A DNA stretch of 64,000 nt, from positions 124,001 to 188,000 of the forward strand of contig CANTFK010000639.1 in assembly GCA_947646735.1 (NCBI GenBank). The letters are read 5' to 3'. The notes below the pieces were generated by a model. It saw only the letters and a program-made list of their open reading frames with translations. It searched no databases and had not been told where the DNA came from. A program made the translations under genes and the position numbers. The DNA comes from Peronospora farinosa. Its lineage: Eukaryota; Oomycota; Peronosporomycetes; Peronosporales; Peronosporaceae. Positions 10,973 to 20,619 of this stretch are shown piece by piece; position 1 is the first letter of the stretch, and each line of letters opens with the position of its first letter.

Positions 10973-11555
10973 TTGAAGGACAGCCCGTTCTATGATGTTC
11001 TGTGGAAACACCGTGATGTGTTTCCAGCAGAAGTGCCGAGCCGCCTACCGGCCAATAGGGGCATCAGGCACGAGATTGACCTGGAGCCTGGCACCAAGTA
11101 TTGTGTGACCAGGCAATGGCCGTTGTCGAAGGAACAAGTCGATTACATCGATGAGTACTTCAACAAGCGAGCCAAGGCGGGACATGTACGTGAGAGCAAG
11201 TCGCCTCACTGCAGCCCGAACTTCTGTGTACGTAAAGCAACAGGTAGATGGCGCGTGGTTCATGCTTATAATAAGCTGAACACAGCCACCATTCCGGCTC
11301 AAACGCGAATATAGACGGAAAAATTTCTTGTTGAACTCCATGGGGACGTCAACTATCTTTTCCGCGTTGGATCTGAAGGACGGCTACTATCAAGTTCTCA
11401 TGAATGATACTAATGTAGCCAAAACGACAGTAAGCACCCCAAGCGGTATGCTGTGGGAGTGGCTTGTGATGCCACAAGGGTTGAAAAATGCTCCGGCAAC
11501 ATTCAACCGAGTGGTGGTTTACGTGATGCGTCAGCACAATGGCTTAGTCTGCTAA
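10973..11555 (+). pseudogene. Reverse transcriptase of element A, catalytic loop deleted
   Basis: The fingers/palm part reads well: RHEIDLEPGTKYCVTRQWPL, SPNFCVRKATGRWRVVHAYN and, after a frame change near 11314, SALDLKDGYYQVLM and MPQGLKNAPATFNRVV. The frame then ends within a few codons. The next recognisable residues (SDLLKKNAEWTWSKEQ, from 11560) belong to the connection domain. The part that should hold Y-x-D-D and the thumb is absent, so this copy cannot have RT activity. Confidence 0.87.
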
Positions 11556-11559
11556 GCCA

Positions 11560-12132
11560 TTGTCTGACCTATTGAAAAAGAATGCAGAATGGACTTGGTC
11601 AAAGGAGCAAGAAAATGCGTTCACATCAGTGAAGCAATCTCTTGTTGAGGCACCGATCTTGGCATTGCCAGACGCGGAAAAGCCCTTTAGCGTCGTCTGC
11701 GATGCAAGCAATTTTGCAATCGGCAGCGCGCTCATGCAGAAGGATGACAACGGCGTTGACCGTGTCATATCTTATCAGTCTCGGCTTTTAAAAGCTGCAG
11801 AGCTGAATTACCCGGTGCATGACAAGGAGCTACTTTCAATTAAGTATGCCCTTGTAAAGTTTCGGGTGCACCTCTTGGGCACCGAACCTTTTGTGGTTTA
11901 TACGGATCACGCATCACTGAGGACCGCTATAAATTCACCGCACCTCTTGCCGAGAATGGCAAGATGGCTAACATTCTTCTCTGAATCTAATTTCAAAGTT
12001 GAATATAAGCCGGGTAAGTCGAATGTCTTGGCTGACGCTTTATCGCGCAGAACAGACTTCGAGGCAAGAAACCAGGAAAGTGTGTCTCGTGCGAAAGCAC
12101 AAGGTGAGTCGTCAACATTGGCAGCCATGTAG
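11560..12132 (+). pseudogene. RNase H domain of element A
   Basis: This is a 190-codon open stretch with the RNase H motifs FSVVCDASNFAIGSALMQ, LNYPVHDKELLSIKYALVKF, VVYTDHASL and NVLADALSRR. These are the metal-binding Asp, Glu and Asp positions of Ty3/gypsy RNase H. It is the best-preserved domain of element A. Confidence 0.87.
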
Positions 12133-12141
12133 GCCTACCAT

Positions 12142-13651
12142 GTGACGAGCGCAATGGCCTCCGATATCAAGGAGTGTTACAGTCAGAACGAACATTGTCG
12201 CCTGCTGTTGGATCATGTTGGTGTACAAAAGGTTACCCTTCCCTCGCATATCAAAGCGAAACTAAATCGCTTTAGTCACAGTGATGGCCTGTTATGGCAT
12301 CACCTGTCACCTGTGATCCCTTGAGAATCTATGTCCCTCATGACACAGATCCCAAGCTGATGATGCGATGATGCGCCATCTAGTGGGCATCTGGGCCGTG
12401 AAAAGAAATTCTTACGAGTGTCAGAGGAATTTTGTTGGCCCCACCTATATCAGTGGGTGGCCAACTATATTCGATCTTGCGAAGAGTGTTAGCGCATAAA
12501 GCCTGCATCTTCGAACAGTGCGCCACTGAAGCCACTGCCGATTCCAACTGAATGTTGGAAGTCGGTCAGTTTGGACTTCATGTTTGTCTTACCGCCTGAC
12601 CATAAAGGCAGGACGGGGCTCGTCGTCTTTGTAGACAGACTGAGCAAGATGGTGCATTTGGCACCATGTAGCACCAAGATCTCAGGAAAAGAGGATGCCC
12701 TCTTGTTTCTGGATCACGTGTATCGACTACACGGGATGCCCGAGTCCATAGTATAGGACCGGGATCCGCGTTTTACGTCGGGTTTTTGGCGACATGTGTT
12801 TGAGCTGCTGGGAAGCAAGCTCCACATGTCAACCGCTGATCATCCCCAGACCGATGTCCAAACAGAACGGGCCAATCGAGTCGTGGCGGATGTGTTTCGT
12901 ACAGTAGCCACTCCCAGAGAATGGAGCAAGCAATTGCCATTCGTGGAGTTCGCTATTAATAACAGTGTTCACGCCAGTACGGGTGAAACACCGTTTTACA
13001 TTAACGGACTGCGTCATACTCGAGCGCCAGTCTCGTTTGTACGCAGCCCGAGTCTTAGTGGTGGAGGACCCTTCCTTCGCTCGGGTGCGAATGCCAAAGA
13101 GGGCCAAGGTTGACCTAGTGACACTGCTAGTTTAGCAGTGGTCACGATGTCAATGGGGATGCACGGCAAGAAATGCCAGTGCTCCTTGATGATGACACTA
13201 TAGTGTTATCGACAGCGTCGACCCATGAACGACCTCTTGGAGGCGTCATAGGCGAGCTGGATGCTAAAAGCATGAGCGAAGTTCAGCGCTTTGTGGATGA
13301 GCGATTAGCCATCACACGTAAAGTCCGTGACGCGATGGCAAGCGCACAGGACAAGCAAAAAAACAATATGCAGACCAGCATGGTCTCAAAAACAATGAAC
13401 ACTTTAGTGTGGGGGACAAAGTGCTATTAAGTACTGCTACCCTACCTAAACATGCAATTTCTGTACTACCTGGTGGTACTAATAAGCTATTGCCCCGTTT
13501 CATTGGGCCCTTTACAGTGGTTGAAGAAGTTGGAGACCTAAATTATAGGCTCACTCTCCCACCGTATATGAAGACGCACCCCGTAATTTACGTGGGTTGT
13601 CTGAAACGGTATGTTGATCCAGAAGAGATCACATATCCACACTCGGTCTAA
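12142..13651 (+). pseudogene. Integrase of element A
   Basis: The decayed zinc domain lies at 12142-12500 (CEEC followed by a stop). The catalytic core is at 12571-13113: LDFMFVLPPDHKGRTG, a stop at 12754-12756, DRDPRFTSGFW, TDVQTERANRV and FAINNSVHASTGETPFYING. A linker frame lies at 13173-13430. The C-terminal domain (13409-13651) has GDKVLLSTATLP, RFIGPFTVVEEVG and THPVIYVGCLKRYV. The D,D,E residues can be placed, but stops and frame changes break the gene. Confidence 0.87.
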
Positions 13652-15071
13652 CGAGACCGATGGTGACGTCGTCTGTGAGTCGAGCGTCGTGAGCGATCAG
13701 GCGACGAGAAAGCCGAGAGGCTCCCCATATACGAACGAGACGATAGAGGACTCGGCGATCGAGGATGACTCCGCGCTTGACGCGGGTCTCTCATCACCAG
13801 TCGCTCTAAGATGTCCAAACGGGTCTTCAGGCGGTCATACCCCTGAAGGTTCCTCGTCCTCACATCGCGCAGATCCACAGTAAGTCGCGAGACTTGACTC
13901 TCGAGATCTGCCACCTGCCTCTTCAGCGCAGCGAACTCAGTCTGCGACTGAACAGCAGCAGGGTAGGCAGCCGCGAGTAGGTGGGCGTACTCGCCACTCC
14001 TATCGGGCGCCACCTGTGTTGGTGGACACGGAAGGGAATACGAGCTTCCTTGTTGGAAGGCTGTTGGCCCATCGGTTTGTGAAGCGAAGGCTCCAAATCC
14101 TTATCCAGTGGAAGGGTTACCCAACGAGCTTTGACTCGTGGGGCCTGTGGACGCTTTGCGCGTCGACGTACCTGGGCTGGTGGCTGCTTATGTGAAGCAG
14201 CACCAGCTGTCGTCCTTCTGCTAGGTCCGGATGGACTAGCAGAAGAAGCGTAGCGAGAATCAGTTAGGGGTCGCTTACCACCCAAGATTTCATGCGCACG
14301 CTTCATGGCGAGGATGATTCGATGCGACCGTTGTTTCGTTGCATCTACATGCCAACGTTACACGGCGCCGAAGTTCAGCTTCATATTCGTCTGCTGTTTC
14401 GTTAGAACACAGCACGACTGGAATTGGGAAAGCACGACCGAGTGATTTGCCCTGCTCTTTCCACAAGGAAAAGACGCTATAAAACTTATGTGCGTCAATA
14501 GTTGCACGCTGCAAAAGCCCTGCACTAACCCCATCCGAGTTCATCCACTCAGAGGGAGGTGGCATTGGTGGCAAGCCACCACTCACGTAGCCGCCCTCGC
14601 GACGGCGGGCTGGTGAGGCCGAAGGTATACTTGGTGGAGCTTTAAGCTGAGTCTGACTCTCCATTATGGATTGTCAAGACATCAGCATGAGGAGTCACAT
14701 CTGACTGAGTCGCGACTACTCCTTTCGAAGTAGCGCGCTCAGTATTAGTCGCTGCGCTCTTAGGCGCAGGCGACGAGGTTTTACCTTTGCTTGCAGGAAG
14801 CATAGACGCTCCCTCAAGGACGGGTGCCTCGAATAATGGGAACATATGTCCCATCGATGCGCTTTGCTCATCTCCACTTTGGGGTGATGGCAATGGCGTA
14901 GTCTACAATGAGAGATGGATCTTCATCCACATTATAGTGAGATAGAAGATTTGCCTCAGTGCCTGAAGCACTTTGCGACGGCTGCGATAAATCGCGGCGC
15001 GTGCGCTTAGTGTTGGACTGCATGGGCGCCTTTGCAGGCGGCCCATCAGCCTTACCACGTTTCGGTGGCAT
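13648..15071 (-). pseudogene. Antisense ORF of element A
   Basis: From ATG 15071 a minus-strand reading frame starts with a basic, Pro-rich segment (MPPKRGKADGPPAKAP). It continues through frame changes near 14890 and 14650, a Trp/Glu segment (SVFSLWKEQGKSLGRAFPIP) and a further frame change near 14300. It ends in a coiled coil (TEFAALKRQVADLESQVSRL...) and an Arg/Ser tail at 13648. The position between chromodomain and LTR, and the terminal coiled coil, parallel element B. Function and family are unknown. Confidence 0.5.
13960..14175 (+). pseudogene. Chromodomain of element A
   Basis: A plus-strand frame around 13990-14165 reads APPVLVDTEGNTSFLVGRLL, then basic residues, then QWKGYPTSFDSWG. 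This is the typical gypsy chromodomain with its aromatic cage positions, and the usual W-E-P has decayed to W-G-L. It lies downstream of the integrase and a Ser-rich linker (13611-13883). It is too short for a long-ORF search and lies opposite the antisense ORF. Confidence 0.7.
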
Positions 15072-15161
15072 GAGAATCGAGTAGACTAAGCGACGTGTTT
15101 ACAACGGCTCGCAGTCTCTCAGTCTCCTAGGCGATGTTTTACAAAATGTAAAAATCGTTCT

Positions 15162-15175
15162 AAAACGGGGGATGG
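15162..15175 (+). promoter_or_regulatory. Polypurine tract of element A
   Basis: AAAACGGGGGATGG directly before the 3' LTR. Confidence 0.7.
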
Positions 15176-15774
15176 TGTAACAGGGCACCTAGTTACACGT
15201 AAACATTAAGTAATATACTTAATGTTTGGTCTAAAAGTATCCATGATTACTTTTGACCTATCACTTGGGTACGATACACAAGTGTGATCGACCCTCGTGA
15301 ATGTGATATCCATTTATGGATTCACATGGGAAGGGATGACGCTAGTTGAAGCTAGGCATCGCGACGTCTCAGAAGGACGTCATTCGCAATCTTAAATCTA
15401 GATTTAAGTTCATGCGACAGGATACGCTTCTAAAGAGTCGCGTATCCGATCTATATACATATATATCCAATCAGTAGTTAAGTATATATTTAATTATAAT
15501 TTATTAAATATAACTCAGTCTTGAATTTGCTAACACCGAAGCACCACGCACGAGAAGCTGAAAAAGCTTCTGAGTGACGTCGGTGACTTCTTGTTTAGAA
15601 GTTCGTTGCACTCTCGCTTTAGCGAGATGCAACTGGTGGTACGACTGCTTAAGCAGTCTACCAACCGCATAACCACCCTCGCACGCGAAGGTAAGACGGT
15701 CTAACCGCTTCCTCGCTTGTGCTGAAGGTGTGTGCTAGTAGCACGAGGCAACTTCGTAGAAGTGCCCGTCTACA
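15176..15774 (+). repeat. 3' LTR of element A
   Basis: Direct repeat of 616-1214. Confidence 0.93.
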
Positions 15775-15784
15775 CATCCTATCT

Positions 15785-16190
15785 AATGAGCAAAGGTGGT
15801 GTCGACGATTGAGACTTCAGCTCCAGAATGGAATAACATAGTAGCCTTTTCATTGTTGATCTTGCCTACTCCCTTGGTCTGCTTGAACCATTTCGTGGGG
15901 TATGATGTTTGCTGTACCCCCGTGATTCACCTGGCGCTAGGTCGAGCTCCATCTTAAGCAGGCGATCGGGCATACTCGTCCACCCCTTTGATGCTTGATA
16001 TGGAGCAAAAAAAACGAATTTGTACATGTATTGATCGCATTCATCCGCTTGTTAGCCTCTAAATCTGTCGATCTTCTTTCAACAAATACATAAATGTAGA
16101 GGGCTTGTCTCGCGTTCTCCGCCACCTTGACCTCTCCGATTTCGCCTTCCAGTCTGTCAGTCTTTTTGCGACTGTCTTTGGACTTGCGAA
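15785..16190 (-). pseudogene. Fragment of another retroelement polyprotein
   Basis: Minus-strand pieces read AENARQALYIYVFVERRSTD (about 16060-16125), RLLKMELDLAPGESRGY (about 15920-15970) and, after a frame change, KINNEKATMLFHSGAEVSIV (about 15800-15870). The last resembles a retropepsin active site with the catalytic Asp replaced by His. It is a decayed gag-pol scrap unrelated to A and B. The rest of 15775-16480 holds no gene; 16370-16480 is AT-rich upstream DNA. Confidence 0.55.
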
Positions 16191-16601
16191 AATAAATCTA
16201 CCGATTATAATGGTGCCATCTTACGCATCGATCTGATGTCGCCAAAGCATTCTCAGGTTCTTGCGTGCGAAAATGGGCGAATAATTTTCTAGTGGCCCTA
16301 GATTATCATCGTATACATTCTCGAATCGGTGTAAATAACACCATTTACAATAGACCTACCTAAAATAATACTCTTTGGACGTCGATAATATATATTTATA
16401 GATAATATTATATAATACAGGTATACTATAAGTAAAAGTGGCCGCTCAAAACCAAGTCAATTTATTATATTAAGGAGGTTACTATGTTATGGAGGCTTTA
16501 TGTGACAGGTTTTACTGTACTAAAACTAGAAGCGAATTCACACGCGATCCTGCAAAACTTTATAATCTAGATCAAAAAACAACTCACCGCGACTCAACTG
16601 A

Positions 16602-18902
16602 ATGGTTGACGCCAAGGTACAGACCGAGTCGTCTCTACCGGTACGTCTACAATACAACAGCAACTACTACTACTACTACTATCACTGGTAGTATCAAATT
16701 TATATTTATTTGTTCTTGTAGGCGACAGTGATCGGTCTGGAGCAGGATGTTCTCATTGGTAAACGCATTTGCAAAAGTTTTGGATCACGGAATTTTTGGG
16801 GCTCCATAATCGGTTGTTACTGGATTTCGGGAGGTTTATTCTATAAAGTGAGTTTTGATGATGGTGATGTGGATATTTTTTCATCCGATGAAGTGCTGCA
16901 AGATGCGGCAGTGGCCAAAGAACATGCCAAGGAGACACTGGAAAAGGGTCCTTCGATCAATACGAAAACGACAGTGGATGACTATTTTATGACCATGAGA
17001 TATTATAATTTAAAGAGAAAGAGGGACAATGTGGTGGACATTACAGCTCTTCATACGAGACGTATTCATTTGTGGGGTCAAAAACTCTATGCAACCATCT
17101 ACACCAATACACAAAATGAGACGTTTATTAGAGAAATGCTCAAGACAGAGGACGGAATAATGGGAGAGATGGAAGCTACTGGACAAGTTAAGGTGGGAGA
17201 TATGATTCTGGCTGTCAATGAGATTCGAGTACTGGGGATGACGAGCAAGAAACTGGCAGAGCTTATTAGAGAGCTTAAACGTCCTATTGCATTGACATTC
17301 TATCGGCCGCAGAATTCAAGGATGGCTATGCAGCTGCAACAAGAACAGGCTCGACAGACTCAGGCTCTAGCATCGTCGAGTGCGCTGACGACGACGGTAC
17401 AGACACAACCAATCCAGCAACATTCTACACAACCGATCCAGCAAAACCCGACACAACCGCAGTTTGTGCCGTCGGCTCAGCATGTTGCCACAATATCTCA
17501 ACAACGAGCTCGTGTGTCGGCATCTGCTGTGGCGCCGTCATCACTTGGCGTTGCTCGACCTACGCTTGCACATCCTTCTTTGATGGCTCAAAACATAGCG
17601 GACCAGTGGATTAAAATGAGTAATATGTCGCGGACACATGGCTTATCGACCGAGGAAATAGTCAAGCGAAGACTGAGCCAGAAAATTGCTGCAAGGCAAG
17701 CCAACTTCAAGCCTGGATATCCGACGGGCAGGTTTGATAATGGAAATGTAGTTTCTGTCGGCGGAGTTCCTCCTACCCAAAGCAGTATGTATCCACCTCA
17801 TCAGGTCCAGATTATGCAAGGCGTAGCTAACGCTGCTGCAGTGAGTTCTGCATCAGGATTTACTATGCCCGCCATACGTCATGCAAGGCCGACACACCTT
17901 TCGCCCGGAAGTCAATTTCAGTACAACCAGAAGCCTAGCCCGCGGCAACATGCCGGTCCGTTGACCTCTGAACAAGTACAGCAGACCAAAGCCGTGTCTG
18001 GTCCAAGTGGGCACATCAGTGAGCAAATACAATCCAGCGCTTCAGCAGAGCCGAGTGCAGGAGCGAACAAGAGTTCTGTTGCCTCACATGTCGAACCGAA
18101 GCAGCGAGTTACCTCGTTGCAGCCTGAAAGAGTCCAGCAGGAAGCTTTGACTACGTCTCGGCACTCCTCTAGTCAAGAACTCGCAAGCGATCAAAATTTT
18201 GCTGTGAGCACCCCACGGGGAAGCCTCACTTCGACAAATTCTGCACCCCCTATTAGCATGAACATGCTAACTACGCGTGACGCCGAAGCAGTTGCAAGAC
18301 TAGCTCAGACGAATCAAAACGCTGCGGAGCAAGCCATGAGCAGGTCGACTAGTATAGCTTCGTTGCTGTCACCAAACCACGCTGCAAATGAAGAAAGGCA
18401 GCGTAATCAGCCGGTGCACATGCCAGCAACAACTTCGTTCTTGCCGACAAGTACATTGGGTGATAAAGACCAAGTCACGACAAAGCGCAAGACGACAGAT
18501 TCGATGTCGTTTCTGTCGCCGAATGATTTCAACACTGAGTTTAGCATGCTGTCGCATCAGAATCTGTCAACAGGGACCGCAGGGAACAACCGTGCCGAAG
18601 TCAAGTCAAATGTTAGTCTTGTGACCGTAAGTGTTTCTCGTCGCCGGTTGTACCTCACTTTAGGTGTCCAAGGTAGCTTCATCGCTGTCACCTCCTTCGT
18701 TGTAGACGAATTTGGTCGACCTGGCGAAGTTGAGGCGAGCGGCAAGGTGTTTCTCGGTGATGTATTATTGCGTATCAACGAAACCTTCATCTCTGCTATA
18801 TGGACGCCAAGTCATGTGGCCGATATAGTGAATAGGACGCCCCGGCCTATGACACTTTGGTTCAAGCGTGCATCGTGGGATATTCTAAACGGCAAGGCGT
18901 AG
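16602..18902 (+). CDS. Protein with two PDZ domains and a Tudor-like N-terminus
   Basis: Two exons, 16602-16640 and 16722-18902, joined across an 81-bp GTACGT...TTGTAG intron, give 739 residues. The start is the only nearby ATG in phase with exon 2, which itself has no early ATG. Residues about 25-75 (GKRICKSFG...WGSIIGCYWISGG..YKVSFDDGDVDIFSSDEV) resemble the small Tudor-like fold of some chromatin proteins. A first PDZ domain follows (about 110-200; GQVKVGDMILAVNEIRVLGM). A Gln/Ser-rich, low-complexity middle of about 430 residues leads to a C-terminal PDZ domain (GKVFLGDVLLRINETFISAI). PDZ domains bind C-terminal peptides; partners are unknown. The domain reading is good, the role is unknown. 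Confidence 0.82.
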
Positions 18903-19067
18903 CTCAGTCAGCTGGAGAGATAACGTGAAGACTGATATTTAGAACGTGTGACGAATACACGCAGAGTAGCTGCTTTTGACCCATGTCGACGCAAAGCGTA
19001 TTGTCTTATGCTCTCTCAAGCCACTACTTACTACGTTGTTCTCAGCATGCAGGTCTTTGGTCCGTGC

Positions 19068-20269
19068 TCAAAAGACGTTGTCGTACTTCTCCATGGCACC
19101 CGACACCGCATCGACAACCCTGACTTCGTTCATGACGTACACCGAGCGGAACGCACCCGATTCGTCAAAGCGCTGAATAGTGCGCAGACGCCGCGAGTTG
19201 TCTATACCTGTGATTGTCTCCACCATCAGCGGACATCCTGCACAATACATACAGCAATCAACCAAAACACTCGAGTAAGAAATGCAACACGTCGAAAAAG
19301 ATACCACCACAACCAAAGGTCAATAACTCCCTAACCTGAACGCTTGGACGTGGCCGTGACAATGATAACATTTGTTCCTAGCTCCTGCATGGTAATGTCC
19401 GAGCCACGTAGCGTCGGATCATCCGTTTCAATCTTGAGAATGCCGTCCGACACGGGCTTGATCCACATGTGCTGCATGGACGTCAGTCCACTCATGGTTG
19501 TTCTCGATTGGCGTTGACTCCACACACCTTCATCGTCCCGGAACACGAGGTCATTTGAGCATACTTGACTGCCTTCATCCTGTTGTGGAATAGCAGCAAG
19601 CTCTCCATTCCATCGGCCTTCCATGCTTGGTAGCACATGGTAACTGCAGCCATTAACTCGTACTGAAAGTTGGTTAAAGAATGCTCGTCCTGCACCCATG
19701 TTTTTGTTGCTAAATTGTGACGGTAAATTGCCATTTGCCGAGCGTGAAATGATGCTCTTATCCATGCCTAGACGGCGTACAGTACCATCCGAGCCTGCAG
19801 CCCAAATGTTATCTTTACAAATTTACAAATTGACAATAAAATATCACGTTAGTAAAAAACCTACTTTAAAAAAAATAAAAATAACATAAAAAAGTGCTTT
19901 TTTACCTTCTTTAAGCATCTGCATATTAGTGTCCTCATGTTTTCGGCGGATTTTGATACTCTCGGCCAGTAGCTTGTAGTTCAGTGGCTGAAAAGGCTGA
20001 TGAGCTGCATCAATGTGTACAAGCACATCTCCATCTGTAATTCCCAGCTCTGCCAATGTCTTTTCATCTGGTAATTCTTTCCCCTTATGTAGCAACAAAA
20101 TATAAGTGGGGTGGTTCACATTCCCCCCATTCTCCTGATAAGCTGCTTTCACGCCTGCTATGGACTCGGATGGGGACGTGTCTAAAGTGAAAGCACTCGT
20201 TTCATTCTTGACAGTTACTTTGATCTTCTCAGCGCTAGTGCCGGTAGAGGAAGTAGAAAGAGAAGCCAT
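19068..20269 (-). CDS. Ubiquitin-like-domain protein with a lipocalin-like C-terminal domain
   Basis: Exons 20269-19906, 19812-19336 and 19237-19068 (introns 93 and 98 bp) join in frame to 336 residues. ATG 20269 is preferred over an in-frame upstream GTG. Residues about 14-85 form a ubiquitin-like fold (KIKVTVKNETSAFTLDTSPS ... DEKTLAELGITDGDVLVHID). The C-terminal two thirds (GRWNGELAAIP, DLVFRDDEGVWSQRQSRTTM, RLRTIQRFDESGAFRSVYVM) look like a beta-barrel of the DUF3598/CpcT-like type, but this is a tentative fold reading. There is no terminal Gly-Gly, so the domain is not a processed modifier. It is head to head with the i-AAA protease gene. Confidence 0.85.
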
Positions 20270-20619
20270 TGAGGTCGTCACGTGATTATTTTGGTAGCGT
20301 GTAAATTTTATTGTGAAGGACTATTTTGTGAAAAGAAGAAGGAATAGATTCTAGAAAAGTCGAGGGAAAAAAGGAGACCAAAGACGATTTGAACGCCCAG
20401 TTGCTTCACACAATTTACTTACTATAACGCCCGCCATAAGTTTTCAGAGTTTAGGAAAGTGACCCAATTCGTTTTCGCCCAATTCTAAGCCAATGGTAGA
20501 AGCCTTTTATCGTAGCCAATGGTAGAAGGCCACTCGATAAAGTGTCGACAATTGTACCCAATTCTTCATTTCTGGGTACTCGTCGTAAGGTCCTCCCTCC
20601 CGCTCTGACTGTTGCCACG
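20270..20619. promoter_or_regulatory. Shared promoter region with repeated CCAAT boxes
   Basis: This 350-bp region separates two divergent genes. CCAATGGTAGAAG occurs twice in direct orientation (20490-20502 and 20517-20529), with further CCCAATTC copies nearby. TTCATTTC at 20565-20572 fits the oomycete initiator consensus (YTCATTYY) and lies about 50 bp before the protease ATG. Confidence 0.5.

Larger units (their letters stand above)
616..15774 (+). mobile_element. Ty3/gypsy chromovirus-like LTR retrotransposon A, interrupted by element B
   Basis: Two direct 599-bp repeats (616-1214 and 15176-15774) bound a gag-protease-RT-RNase H-integrase-chromodomain series on the plus strand. This order, with integrase after RNase H and a terminal chromodomain, is that of chromovirus-type Ty3/gypsy elements. 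The LTRs begin TGTA and end TACA and differ at about 8 positions by eye. A tRNA primer site follows the 5' LTR, and a purine-rich tract (AAAACGGGGGATGG) precedes the 3' LTR. Without element B it would be about 7.8 kb. Frameshifts, stops and a deleted RT core mean it cannot be autonomous. The flanking 5-mers (agatt / catcc) do not match, so no target duplication survives. Confidence 0.93.

Noticed and set aside
1263..15071. Functional autonomous retrotransposon
   Set aside because: Element A lacks the RT catalytic core and element B has stops and frameshifts in gag, RT and integrase.
18948..19334. 128-codon plus-strand frame
   Set aside because: It is antisense to the last exon and intron of the ubiquitin-like-domain gene, which gives a much better protein.
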